This document shows positions 8,372 to 24,715 of a stretch of DNA of 64,000 nt, one piece after another. Origin of the DNA: Acidobacteria bacterium Mor1 (GTDB lineage Bacteria > Acidobacteriota > Polarisedimenticolia > Polarisedimenticolales > Polarisedimenticolaceae); contig CP011806.1 of NCBI GenBank assembly GCA_001664505.1, positions 3,659,385 through 3,723,384 on the forward strand. The letters are read 5' to 3'. Position 1 is the first letter of the stretch. The number at the start of each line of letters is the position of its first letter. Position numbers and translations under genes: made by a program. The notes beneath the pieces are model-generated. The model saw only the letters and a program-made list of their open reading frames with translations. It was not told the DNA's origin and did not search any database.

Positions 8372-9475
8372 GTGTGGCTGCGCAAGCTCCAAGTCGACGG
8401 ACTGCGTAATCTCCAGGGAATCGAGCTTTCCCCGGGGCGCGGACTGACCGTCATCGTCGGACGCAACGGGCAGGGCAAGAGCAGCCTGCTCGAGTCGATC
8501 TACATGCTGGCCACCGGCCGTTCCTTCCGCACCCGCAAGCTGGACGAACTGGTCCGCTGGGGTGGGGCGACCATCCGGATCGAAGGCGAAGTCGAGGCGA
8601 AGAGCGACCACTCCAGGCTCAAGGTCATCCTCCACGGCAAGGAACGCCGTTTGATGGTGAATGGGGCGGAAAAAGCGCTAGAATCGTACCTGGGCCGCCT
8701 GGATTTGATCGATCTGACGGCCGATCGCATGCATGCCCTCAAGGGCAGTCCCCAGGAGCGCCGGCGCTTCATCGATCGCGGCGTGGTGGGTATCTCACCA
8801 GGCTACCTCCGCGCTCTCGGGGAATACCGGCGGGTGCTGCAGCAGCGGAACGCATTGCTCCGCGGAGGCATCCGATCCGACGCTGCCGGACAGCTCGATG
8901 CCTGGGACGAACGGCTGGTTGCTGCGGCCCAGGGAGTTCACCTGCGGCGCCGTGAATATCTGGAACGACTGAAAGCGCGCTCGGCGGAGATCGCCAAGGT
9001 GGTCTTCCCCGATGGAGAGGCCCTGACCCTGCGTTACCGCTGCTCTCCGAGAGATGCTGAAAAGTCCGATCCCTCGGCCTTTTCTTCGATGTTCGCCCAG
9101 GCGCTCAAACGGCAGCGGGAGACCGATCAGGGGGTCGGGTTCACCACCCTGGGACCCCATCGAGATGACCTGGCCGTGGAGCTGGAAGGGAACGATTTGA
9201 GGAAGTTCGGGAGTGCTGGTCAGACCCGGGCGTCAATGGTAGCGTTGAAGCTGGCAAAGCTGGAGTTACTGAAGGAACAGAGGGGCACCCACCCCTTGTT
9301 CTTGATGGATGATTTCGACGCCGATCTCGACGAGATCCGCGCCCGGGCGGTAGCCGAGTCCCTGGCTCAGGGTGGCTTCCAGACCGTGGTCGCAACATCC
9401 AAGATCAGCTTCATCGAAGCGATCGGCGTGAACTTCGATCAGATCCACATGGAAAAGGGCGTGGCTCACGCCTGA
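8372..9475 (+). CDS. recF: DNA replication and repair protein RecF
   Basis: RecF is an SMC-like ATPase that with RecO and RecR loads RecA at single-strand gaps. The start is GTG 8372 (product MWLRKLQVDGLRNLQGIELS). Walker A is GRNGQGKSS (about residues 30-38), the signature region is AGQTRASMVALKLAKLELL and the Walker B segment is LFLMDDFDADLD. Length 367 aa is typical. It follows dnaN by 34 nt. No strong ribosome-binding site is visible (GCGCTAGCGG), so it may depend on readthrough from dnaN. Confidence 0.97.
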   Translation: MWLRKLQVDGLRNLQGIELSPGRGLTVIVGRNGQGKSSLLESIYMLATGRSFRTRKLDELVRWGGATIRIEGEVEAKSDHSRLKVILHGKERRLMVNGAEKALESYLGRLDLIDLTADRMHALKGSPQERRRFIDRGVVGISPGYLRALGEYRRVLQQRNALLRGGIRSDAAGQLDAWDERLVAAAQGVHLRRREYLERLKARSAEIAKVVFPDGEALTLRYRCSPRDAEKSDPSAFSSMFAQALKRQRETDQGVGFTTLGPHRDDLAVELEGNDLRKFGSAGQTRASMVALKLAKLELLKEQRGTHPLFLMDDFDADLDEIRARAVAESLAQGGFQTVVATSKISFIEAIGVNFDQIHMEKGVAHA

Positions 9476-9524
9476 CACCGACCTCAGCGTTTGTCCTGGA
9501 GAGCAATCATTCTTTCGCGGCTAA

Positions 9525-12008
<2,484 letters not shown>

Positions 12009-12020
12009 TCGGAGATTCAC

Positions 12021-14576
<2,556 letters not shown>

Positions 14577-14643
14577 ACACAGGTTATTCGACTTGCGGAT
14601 TGAGTGTGAGCGGGGACCCTCCTTCGCCAAGGCTTCGGAGGAT

Positions 14644-14668
14644 GTCTTCCTCGCTTCGCTCGGAAGAC
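14644..14668. repeat. Hairpin-forming inverted repeat before the aldolase gene
   Basis: GTCTTCC (14644-14650) and GGAAGAC (14662-14668) are exact inverted repeats around the loop TCGCTTCGCTC. The element lies between gyrA and the next gene and ends 2 nt before the ribosome-binding site AGGAGCAGGA. It could be a dispersed palindromic repeat or an RNA hairpin affecting translation; no T-run follows, so it is not a classical terminator. Confidence 0.6.
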
Positions 14669-14678
14669 AGGAGCAGGA

Positions 14679-15323
14679 ATGAAGTTTTTCATTGATACCG
14701 CCAACGTCGACGAGATCCGCGAGGCAGCCAGCCTGGGGATGCTCGACGGGGTCACCACCAACCCGAGTCTCGTAGCCAAGGAAGGCCGCGACTTCAACGA
14801 AGTGCTGCGCGAGATCGTGACGTTGGTCAACGGTCCGATCTCCGCCGAGGTCACGGCGACCGACACCGAGGGGATGGTCAGCCAGGGTCGCGAGTTGGCC
14901 AAGATCCACCCCAACATCACCGTCAAGGTGCCGCTGATCAAGGAAGGCATCCAGACCTGCAAGACCCTGCGGGACGAGGGCATCAAGGTCAACGTGACCC
15001 TCTGCTTCTCGCCGAGCCAGGCGCTGCTGGCGGCCAAGGCGGGCGCCAGCTTCATCAGCCCGTTCATCGGCCGGCTGGACGACATCTCCCACGACGGGAT
15101 GGAGCTAATCCGTCAGATCCGGGTGATCTACGACAACTACGGCTTCGAGACCGAGATCCTGGCGGCGTCGATCCGCCACCCGATCCACCTGGTCGAATCC
15201 GCCCTGGCCGGTGCCGACGTGGCGACGATGCCCTACAAGGTCATCCTGCAGCTGCTCAAGCACCCGCTGACCGACATCGGTCAGGCCAAGTTCATGGCGG
15301 ACTGGGAAAAGACCAAGGGGTAG
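14679..15323 (+). CDS. fsa: Fructose-6-phosphate aldolase / transaldolase-like (TalC/FSA family)
   Basis: The family makes a Schiff base with a lysine to transfer or cleave dihydroxyacetone units, linking to the pentose phosphate pathway. The 214-residue length is that of the short TalC/FSA subgroup. Motifs: [16 protein letters not shown] at the N-terminus, [14 protein letters not shown], and the Schiff-base lysine K83 in NITVKVPL, followed by [18 protein letters not shown] good ribosome-binding site (AGGAGCAGG) precedes the ATG. Whether it acts as transaldolase or as fructose-6-phosphate aldolase cannot be decided from these motifs. It appears to be a single gene. Confidence 0.94.
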   Translation: MKFFIDTANVDEIREAASLGMLDGVTTNPSLVAKEGRDFNEVLREIVTLVNGPISAEVTATDTEGMVSQGRELAKIHPNITVKVPLIKEGIQTCKTLRDEGIKVNVTLCFSPSQALLAAKAGASFISPFIGRLDDISHDGMELIRQIRVIYDNYGFETEILAASIRHPIHLVESALAGADVATMPYKVILQLLKHPLTDIGQAKFMADWEKTKG

Positions 15324-15382
15324 GTCCAGGCGGGGCGAACCGCTAAGGCTACGGCCTGGAACGTTATGGAGGCTCGGGTCGG

Positions 15383-16336
15383 CTGATCGAACGAGACACG
15401 CTGCTCGTCCTGGGCGCAGGCGCCTCCATCGAATACGGGTTTCCCTCAGGCCGGGAACTGCTCCACAACATTGTTCAGCGATTCCGGCCAGGGAAATCGC
15501 TCGAAAAACTAGCTCGCTCGTTGGGCCATGACCTGACGCATTCTCAGACCTTTGTCCATGCCCTTCGAAAATCTGGACTGCCATCGATCGACGCGTTCCT
15601 CGCACGCCGAACGGAGTTCGTCGAGTTGGGAAAGCTCTCAATCGCTGCTGGATTGGTGCCGCACGAAGACCCTGAGGCGCTCGTGCCGCAACTTGATAGG
15701 CGCTGGTATGACTTCCTTTGGGAGGCAATGGTAGAGGGCGCCTACAAGCCTGCGGAGATACTCTCCAACAAACTCTCGATCGTCACATTCAACTACGATC
15801 GCTCGCTAGAGCACTTCCTTCTGACGTCGATCGAGCACTCATTCGGTATCGAGACCGAAGCCGCTGCTGAAATAGTGTCGGCGTTGCCTATCACGCACGT
15901 GTACGGAACGCTAGGAGGGCTCCCCTACGGCCAGGCTGGCCGGAAGTACTCCAACGCTTTCTTCGACCGCGTCACAATCAAAAAGGCGGCTGAGCAGATC
16001 AAGCTAGTGGGCGATCGTCAGGACAGAAATCGAGAGATCGCTGTAGCGATGTCGAGTTGCGACATCCTTGCCTTTGTCGGGTTCGGCTACCTGGCGGAGA
16101 ACATCGAACAACTGTCGCTGGATCGCCTTAGTCCCTTAGTACCGATATTCGGTACCGCGTACGGCATGGGGCGAGGAGAACAAGATGCAGCGCAGAAGCT
16201 CTTACGTTCTGCGACCCTCCGACCGGATAACCCAAACGCCCTTGTTCGACACCAGGGCGTCAAAGTAGTCCCAGCAGCAATTGAACTCAGGGATCGAAAG
16301 TGCCTTTCGTTCTTGCAGGAGTGCCCGATCCTGTGA
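15383..16336 (+). CDS. SIR2-like NAD-binding protein, start codon non-canonical
   Basis: The frame reads LLVLGAGASIEYGFPSGREL, then FNYDRSLEHFL, HVYGTLG and FVGFGYLAENIE. The GAGAS and NYD signatures match SIR2-like domains (SIR2_2 type), often found in anti-phage effectors that deplete NAD+; a defence role is inference. The glycine-rich motif sits at 15401-15460, upstream of the first conventional start in this frame (TTG 15521). From the preceding in-frame stop (15344) to 15521 there is no ATG, GTG or TTG. CTG 15383, 10 nt after GGAGG (15368-15372), is used here as the provisional start. ATG 15366 is in another frame and stops after six codons. Lower GC and different codon choice than the neighbours suggest recent acquisition. 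No partner gene is evident. Confidence 0.75.
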   Translation: MIERDTLLVLGAGASIEYGFPSGRELLHNIVQRFRPGKSLEKLARSLGHDLTHSQTFVHALRKSGLPSIDAFLARRTEFVELGKLSIAAGLVPHEDPEALVPQLDRRWYDFLWEAMVEGAYKPAEILSNKLSIVTFNYDRSLEHFLLTSIEHSFGIETEAAAEIVSALPITHVYGTLGGLPYGQAGRKYSNAFFDRVTIKKAAEQIKLVGDRQDRNREIAVAMSSCDILAFVGFGYLAENIEQLSLDRLSPLVPIFGTAYGMGRGEQDAAQKLLRSATLRPDNPNALVRHQGVKVVPAAIELRDRKCLSFLQECPIL

Positions 16337-16599
16337 TTCTCATCTCGAATCGACATTGGCTCGGCAGACGTCCGGGTACCTGGGCGCGGTTTGCCATGGG
16401 GAATCACGTCGAAAACGGTGCCTTGGTCCAGGTTCTGCGAATAGCTAGCGCCTGAGACAGGAGCGTTGTGCGATCCCGGGGACGTGGTACCTGGGCGACA
16501 CCGACAAGCACCTCCGTTCCTCGATCACCATGAACTAGGTACGGTAGCTGGTGCAGCGGATCCTCGAGCTATCCGCACGTGAACCCGCTGGACCACGTC
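16337..16599. other. Gene-free gap, no recognisable function
   Basis: No open frame of credible size and no clear RNA structure is visible in these 263 nt between the SIR2-like gene and arsI. Short translated stretches look like fragments but I cannot assign them. It may be debris from the insertion that brought in the SIR2-like gene. Confidence 0.4.
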
Positions 16600-17034
16600 C
16601 TAGCCCTTGCTACAGCAAGCCACCTCCGCTGAGTCCGCGGCGGCCGCGCTCTGCGCTGCCGTGTCGACCTCAGGGGTGTCGTCGGTCACCCGGTACCACT
16701 CCCACTTGATTCCCTGGGGTTCCACCGACCAGACCTTGTCCTGGGTCGCGTGGCAGCAGGTGACCTGCTCCTCCCGCTTGTCCGCCAATCCTGCGGCGGA
16801 AATCCGCTCGATCTCGCTCTTGAGCTCCGCCGGATCGCTGACCTCGACGCCGAGGTGGTTGATCCGCTGGTCGGCGTCGGCGTTTTCGAACAGCACCAGC
16901 TTCAAGGGCGGGCTGTTCAGGGCGAAGTTGGCGTAGCCCGGGCGCCGCTTGTGGGGCTCGGCGCCGAACAGGCGGCTGTAGTAGTCCACCGCCGCATCCA
17001 GATCATCCACGTTCAAGGCCAGTTGCACTCGCAT
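16600..17034 (-). CDS. arsI: ArsI-type VOC-fold dioxygenase (organoarsenical C-As lyase)
   Basis: ArsI is an Fe(II)-dependent extradiol-type dioxygenase that breaks the carbon-arsenic bond of trivalent methylarsenicals. The protein has the VOC fold (VQLALNVDDLDAAVDYYSRLFG at the start) and the vicinal cysteine pair in EEQVTCCHATQDKVW that binds As(III) in ArsI; metal ligands appear as the early His in INHLGVEV and the late Glu in WEWY. A second Cys pair (CCSKG) closes the protein after an Ala/Asp-rich tail. GGAGG precedes ATG 17034. It diverges from an ArsR-type regulator across an operator. The cadmium-named homologue CadI belongs to the same family, so substrate is inferred from the Cys pair and the context. 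Confidence 0.88.
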   Translation of the reverse strand: MRVQLALNVDDLDAAVDYYSRLFGAEPHKRRPGYANFALNSPPLKLVLFENADADQRINHLGVEVSDPAELKSEIERISAAGLADKREEQVTCCHATQDKVWSVEPQGIKWEWYRVTDDTPEVDTAAQSAAAADSAEVACCSKG

Positions 17035-17067
17035 GGGAAACCTCCGCTCGATGCCCCCGAATTAATA

Positions 17068-17085
17068 TATCGATGAATGTCGATA
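17068..17085. promoter_or_regulatory. ArsR-type operator dyad
   Basis: TATCGA-N6-TCGATA (17068-17085) is a perfect 6-bp inverted repeat in the arsI/arsR intergenic region. A second, imperfect copy TATCGA-N6-TCAATG follows at about 17105-17122. Both fit ArsR-family operators and could repress both divergent genes. The dyad ends 2 nt before ATG 17087, which argues that arsR starts further downstream. Confidence 0.7.
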
Positions 17086-17143
17086 CATGGAGAGTCTACG
17101 GAACGTATCGACAGATGTCAATGAGTTCCCTAGAATGGTCCTC

Positions 17144-17491
17144 ATGCCGCGCAAAAGACCCAGTTCCTGCTGTTCCATCCGCCGAACCCGGCCGCTGAGC
17201 GAAAAGCGGCGGGATCGCTACGTCGCCGTCTGCAAGGCCCTGGCCGATCCGACCCGGATCGAGATCCTGCGGCTGTTGGCGGCCCAGGACGGCCCGGTCT
17301 GCGCCTGCGACATCGTCGACGCCTTCGATCTTTCCCAGCCGACGGTCTCCCATCACCTGAAGACCCTGACCAAGGGTGGGTTGATCGTCGGTGAGCGGAA
17401 CGGCCTCTGGATGTTCTACGAGCTGGCCGACGAGGGCATCGAGGCCCTCGAGAGCCTGGCGAGCCTTGTCGGCCAGCCGGCCCGGGCCTAG
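17144..17491 (+). CDS. arsR: ArsR-family metalloid-responsive repressor
   Basis: ArsR/SmtB repressors leave DNA on binding As(III) or metals. The winged helix is complete: ALADPTRIEILRLLAAQ, recognition helix LSQPTVSHHLKTLTKGGL, and wing VGERNGLWMFYEL. The inducer site is probably the CAC motif in GPVCACDIVDAF, typical of ArsR; an additional CC lies near the N-terminus (RPSSCCSI). ATG 17144 is chosen because earlier ATGs (17087, 17135) lie on or close to the operator; the start is uncertain. It is divergent from arsI, with which it forms an organoarsenical response pair. No efflux pump or arsenate reductase gene is adjacent. Confidence 0.88.
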   Translation: MPRKRPSSCCSIRRTRPLSEKRRDRYVAVCKALADPTRIEILRLLAAQDGPVCACDIVDAFDLSQPTVSHHLKTLTKGGLIVGERNGLWMFYELADEGIEALESLASLVGQPARA

Positions 17492-17644
17492 CCGGCAAGG
17501 CCATCCCGTCTGCGGAATCCGCCGAACCGGCCTCAAGCCGGCCGGCTCCCCTGCCGATACGCGCCCCCCCAGAGGCCCGGGCTACGGGCCCAACTTCCTC
17601 CCACCACCGGGGGGCGGTTGCGTGCGGGGCGAGGGTGCATCGGT

Positions 17645-20641
<2,997 letters not shown>

Positions 20642-20752
20642 GCTCCGGCGCAGGGCTCATCTGCCTTGCCCTTTCGCGCCGGCAGCGGTACTACTTGGGG
20701 CATCCATGTTCGAGGCGGTCCGGCCCTCGAACCCTTACGCTCCGAGGGTCCC

Positions 20753-23350
20753 GTGAAATTCCGTTACGCCACGATTGCGCTCACCCTGCTTCTTCTTCCG
20801 ATCTCCGCGCTCAACGCCACCGGCACCGACCGGGAAGCGGCCCAGATGAAGAAGGCGGAGACCGATCCGTACTACCGGACCCAGTCCGCCTGGGACGTGT
20901 CGGCGAACGGCCCGCTGCCCCGCTGGCGTCTCGGCCCCGATGGGGAGAACGCGACTCCCGCCCCGGCGGAGGACCAGCGCATGACCCCGTATGCCATCGA
21001 AGTGCGGCAGAACGATCTGGCCCCGGACACCTGCGGGATTTCCACGCCGCCGGAGTACGCGCCGCTGGACGGCGTGATGTACGAGTATCCCGGCGGCTGG
21101 CCCGGCCTGGTCTCGGAACTGGTTGCCGAGCTGACCGACGCCGCCTACGACGAGACCGCCTACGTGGTGGTGGCCGACGCCTCCACCCGGAGCGCGGCCG
21201 AGAGCGATTTCACCGCAGCCGGCGCCGACCTGGCCAAGGTCGAGTTCATCCTGGCGCCCAACAACTCGATCTGGATGCGGGACTACGGCCCGCACTTCAT
21301 TCGCCAGGGGGGCTCCGACGCCATCGTCGACAGCCTGTACTACCCCACGCGGCCGCTGGACAACTTCGTCCCCACCCTGGCCGGCGACGACTACTTCGTT
21401 CATCCGACCTACGACATTCCGCTCTATTACTCCGGCGGCAACTTCATGGCCTCGGCGGACCGCCAGGGTTTCGTCACGGCGCTGGTGCGCTCGGACAACC
21501 CCGGACTCAGCGACCAGGTGATCGCGGATCTCTACAACAAGTATCAGGGCATCGATACGCTGCACATCTTCCCGCAGCTTCCGAGCTCGGTGGACGGCAC
21601 CGGGCACATCGACATGTGGATGTACCTGGTTGATGAAGACACCGTGATCATCTCGGAGTTCCTGCCCGGCTCCAATCCCGCCGCCATCGCCATTACCAAC
21701 GACGCGGTCCCCTACATGGAGAACCTGGGTTACACCGTGTACCGGGTGCCGGCGTTCAACGACAGCAACCCCAACGGCCCGGCCCACTACACCTACACCA
21801 ACGCCTACCGGGTCAACGACCGCATCTTCATCCCCAAGTACGCCGACGGAGATCCCTCATACGCGCAGTACGACGCCGATGCGCTGGCGGCGTGGCAGGC
21901 CGCGGCCGGGCCGGGCGTGACCATCGTGCCGATCAACTGCTACGACATCATCTGGGCTTCGGGGGCAATTCACTGCATCGTCAAGCAGGTGCCGCGCTAC
22001 AGCGACCCCATGCCCTCCGCCTGCACGACGGCGCCCTCGGGGGGTGAGATGCTGGTGCCCAACGCCCAGCACGAGATCACCTGGACCGCCACCGACGACG
22101 ACAGCGTCGACAGCATCGACCTGTACTACTCGGTGGACGGCGGCGCGACCTACCCGCCCTCTCAGCTGATCGCCTCGGGGTTGGCTGACGTCGGCAGCTA
22201 CACCTGGACGGTGCCTCAGGTCGAGACCGGCCAGGCCCGAATCAAGGTGATCGCCACCGACAGCGACAGCAACGTGGTCGAATCCGAGAGCCTGCTGGAC
22301 GTGGCCTTCGAGAGTGCGCGCCGCAGCCTCTACGACTTCAGCACCGGAGCCGGGGTCGACCGGCGGATGTACGGGGACTCGACCAACGAGTGGGCCGCCC
22401 TGGACGGCGTGCGGCGCCCCGCGGCGGTGAGCAGCGAGCTTTCGGCTGCCGATTACGCACGGCTCGCCGCGTCCGATGCCACCGGCGGCGACGGCGACGC
22501 CAACCGCTACCGCAGCTCCAACCCCGGTTTCTTCGGCGAGTCGACCCACATCGTCGAGCTGGACATCGTCGAGGACCCGGCGGACATCATCGATATCGAG
22601 CTGCGCTGGGAAGGTTACGGGGACAACGCCAACCAGACCGAGTTCTACGTCTGGGACTACGTCAGCAACCAGTGGTGCGACGGCGCGGGTAACTGCGGCG
22701 AGAACGCCTTCATGGACAACTACTCGGGCAACCGGGACGAAGTGCTCTCCGCCAACATCCGCAGCGGCTTCTCCCGCTACCTGGGCGCCGGCAATCCGCT
22801 GACCCTGCTGGTCTACAACGAACCCTACGACTTCTTCGGCAACGCCACCTTCCACGACTACATCGCAGTGACGGTGACCCACGATCCCTGCGCCGGACCG
22901 GACCTGGACTTCGACGGCTGGGCGGATGCCTGCGACAACTGCATCGCCACGATCAACGACGACCAGCTCAACGGCGACGGGGACCTGCGGGGCGATGCCT
23001 GTGACTGTGCCGTCGGGAACGCTACTGCCTATGCTCTGCCCGGCGAGATTGCCAACGTCTCGTGGCTCGCCGATCGGACCACGCTGACCTGGGATTCCGG
23101 TGCCGCCGAAGCGGGCTCGGGCATCCTCTACGACGTGATGCAGGGTGTAGTCGGGGAATTTCCGGTCGGCGGCGGCGCTTCGGAAAGCTGCACCGGCAGC
23201 GGTCTTTCGGGGACGTCGCTGGGTGGCCTGCCCGACCCGGCCGTCGGCACCGCCGACTACTACCTGGTCCGCGGCGCCAACGTCTGCGGCACCGGAAGCT
23301 ACGGGCTCGACTCGGATCTACAGGAGCGAAACAGCGCGGTCTGTCCGTAG
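20753..23350 (+). CDS. Exported agmatine/peptidylarginine deiminase-like protein with TSP type 3 repeat
   Basis: The catalytic part belongs to the PAD_porph/agmatine deiminase family, which hydrolyses guanidino groups. Family signatures are present: NNSIWMRDYGPHFI, YYSGGNFM, DGTGHIDMWMYL and the nucleophile Cys408 in ASGAIHCIVKQVP. GTG 20753, with GAGGG 4 nt upstream, starts a clean signal peptide (KFRYATIALTLLLLPISALN), so the enzyme is exported. After the enzyme come an Ig/CBM-like stretch (residues ~420-730), one calcium-binding TSP type 3-like motif (DLDFDGWADACDNC), and a C-terminal module ending in YYLVRGANVCGTGSYG. At 865 aa it is more than twice the enzyme size alone. Whether the substrate is free agmatine, arginine or protein arginine is unknown. 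Confidence 0.88.
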   Translation: MKFRYATIALTLLLLPISALNATGTDREAAQMKKAETDPYYRTQSAWDVSANGPLPRWRLGPDGENATPAPAEDQRMTPYAIEVRQNDLAPDTCGISTPPEYAPLDGVMYEYPGGWPGLVSELVAELTDAAYDETAYVVVADASTRSAAESDFTAAGADLAKVEFILAPNNSIWMRDYGPHFIRQGGSDAIVDSLYYPTRPLDNFVPTLAGDDYFVHPTYDIPLYYSGGNFMASADRQGFVTALVRSDNPGLSDQVIADLYNKYQGIDTLHIFPQLPSSVDGTGHIDMWMYLVDEDTVIISEFLPGSNPAAIAITNDAVPYMENLGYTVYRVPAFNDSNPNGPAHYTYTNAYRVNDRIFIPKYADGDPSYAQYDADALAAWQAAAGPGVTIVPINCYDIIWASGAIHCIVKQVPRYSDPMPSACTTAPSGGEMLVPNAQHEITWTATDDDSVDSIDLYYSVDGGATYPPSQLIASGLADVGSYTWTVPQVETGQARIKVIATDSDSNVVESESLLDVAFESARRSLYDFSTGAGVDRRMYGDSTNEWAALDGVRRPAAVSSELSAADYARLAASDATGGDGDANRYRSSNPGFFGESTHIVELDIVEDPADIIDIELRWEGYGDNANQTEFYVWDYVSNQWCDGAGNCGENAFMDNYSGNRDEVLSANIRSGFSRYLGAGNPLTLLVYNEPYDFFGNATFHDYIAVTVTHDPCAGPDLDFDGWADACDNCIATINDDQLNGDGDLRGDACDCAVGNATAYALPGEIANVSWLADRTTLTWDSGAAEAGSGILYDVMQGVVGEFPVGGGASESCTGSGLSGTSLGGLPDPAVGTADYYLVRGANVCGTGSYGLDSDLQERNSAVCP

Positions 23351-23378
23351 CCTCCGCAGAAAGTAGGTGACTCGAAGC

Positions 23379-24326
23379 ATGCGCACGAAGACCTACAAGA
23401 CGGCTGATTCCCTCCTTCACGCACTGCGACCGATGGGCAGTCTGTGGAAGGGGAACCGCGGGTTTTGGGGATTCCGTGGTCAAGAGGATGCCGTCTGGCC
23501 GTTGAAGCCCTCCCTGGTTCGGGGCCGGAGAGGGGAAGAGCGATGGCGCGACTACATCAAGAACGACGCCTTAGCTACTGCGGCAGCCGTCCTATGGGCT
23601 GAGTTGATGGTGATGGAAGACTTCGTGCTGACGGCGAATCGGCACAGTCTCGCCGTTCCCAACTTTCACATGGAAGAGTACGGTCAGCAGTTTCGCGAGT
23701 CGACACAAGACTTCGAGCGCCCGGTCAAGCGCGAGGCATTGAGGCAGAAAATCAAGGAACTCTCGCAGCCGCACATCCTAGCCAATATCGCCATGGGGCA
23801 GCACTACGGCTGTCCGACACGCTTGCTCGACTGGACCTGGAAGCCATATGTCGCGGCGTACTTTGCTGCGAAGGGCGCCAGCCGGGCACTGCGTCAGGGG
23901 CGCCGAAAAGCGAATGGCAGGATGGCAGTCTATGCGATCGACACAACCCCGATCGGCGTCCTTGAAGAGGATCGCGACGATGTCGTGCCTTCGGACATCC
24001 TCTTGGTTCAACCACCGCAGGCTTCCAACCCGAACATTGGTGCACAGGCAGGGTTTTTTACTCTCGACTTGATGACCGACGGCACACCATTCGAGAATCG
24101 ATTGGGTCGACTTCAGCGGACCGGCCCGTTGGACGGCACCTGGCTGTACAAACTCACACTCCCGCTGTCGGAAGCGCCTTCTCTGCTGGAAATCCTGGCC
24201 GAGGATGGAATCACGGCGGCATCCGTTTTCCCTGGCTACCAAGGTGTGACCGAGGAAATCTGGGAAAGAGGACTCTGGAGCGAGCGCATTCGAAGCAAGC
24301 AAGCGCATTGGAAAAACAGGCTCTAG
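23379..24326 (+). CDS. FRG-domain protein
   Basis: The N-terminus has the hallmark GFRGQEDAVWPLKPSL (Phe-Arg-Gly at residues 32-34), and later comes the second FRG-family motif GQHYGCPTRLLDW (residues 140-152). FRG domains occur in orphan accessory genes and some predicted antiviral systems; a molecular activity is not established to my knowledge. ATG 23379 follows GTAGGTGA; GTG 23367 is an alternative start. The product is 315 aa, soluble, without signal peptide. It is a single gene inserted between two exported-protein genes, with somewhat lower GC than those neighbours, which suggests horizontal transfer. Confidence 0.85.
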   Translation: MRTKTYKTADSLLHALRPMGSLWKGNRGFWGFRGQEDAVWPLKPSLVRGRRGEERWRDYIKNDALATAAAVLWAELMVMEDFVLTANRHSLAVPNFHMEEYGQQFRESTQDFERPVKREALRQKIKELSQPHILANIAMGQHYGCPTRLLDWTWKPYVAAYFAAKGASRALRQGRRKANGRMAVYAIDTTPIGVLEEDRDDVVPSDILLVQPPQASNPNIGAQAGFFTLDLMTDGTPFENRLGRLQRTGPLDGTWLYKLTLPLSEAPSLLEILAEDGITAASVFPGYQGVTEEIWERGLWSERIRSKQAHWKNRL

Positions 24327-24561
24327 TGACTCGAACCCGAACGGGGTAGCGTTTCAGCCGCTGCCGGTTCCTGCGGATACCACGTCCGTACACCCACATG
24401 CGATCAACCTCGACGCATCAGCGCTCGCGGCCGTTGCAGCAGCGGAACACGCGAGTGAGTCGTCGGAATTGCGCGCGGTTGCTTCGCAAAACTCGTCGAC
24501 CGGCGAGCAAGGCGTCCACGTTTCACTCCCGCCGTCGCGCTCACGTCTTGCAGTAACGCAT

Positions 24562-24579
24562 CGTTGCAACCTTGCAACG
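24562..24579. promoter_or_regulatory. Perfect 18-bp dyad, operator-like
   Basis: CGTTGCAA-CC-TTGCAACG is a perfect inverted repeat with 8-bp arms, 137 nt upstream of the next gene. Such short, tight dyads are typical transcription-factor sites. The regulator is unknown. The rest of the gap 24327-24715 contains this dyad and the hairpin at 24651-24681 and no gene I can support. Confidence 0.5.
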
Positions 24580-24650
24580 GATCGGAGGTCCGCAGCTTCC
24601 GATCAGGCCCACTGTTGCCCGCGCACTTCCTTCCCATGATGAGCCCAAGC

Positions 24651-24681
24651 CGGCCGCCACCGAGTCACTCGGAGGCGGCCG
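24651..24681. repeat. Strong 31-nt hairpin in the leader of the next gene
   Basis: CGGCCGCCACCGAGT (24651-24665) and ACTCGGAGGCGGCCG (24667-24681) pair around a single C with one mismatch. It lies about 35 nt before the ATG of the next gene and 26 nt before its AGGAGG site. No T-run follows. It could be a REP-like element, a factor-dependent terminator for the FRG gene, or a leader structure that stabilises the downstream mRNA. Confidence 0.6.
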
Positions 24682-24715
24682 AACGTTTCTCTGGTTCTGA
24701 AACTGAGGAGGTTCC

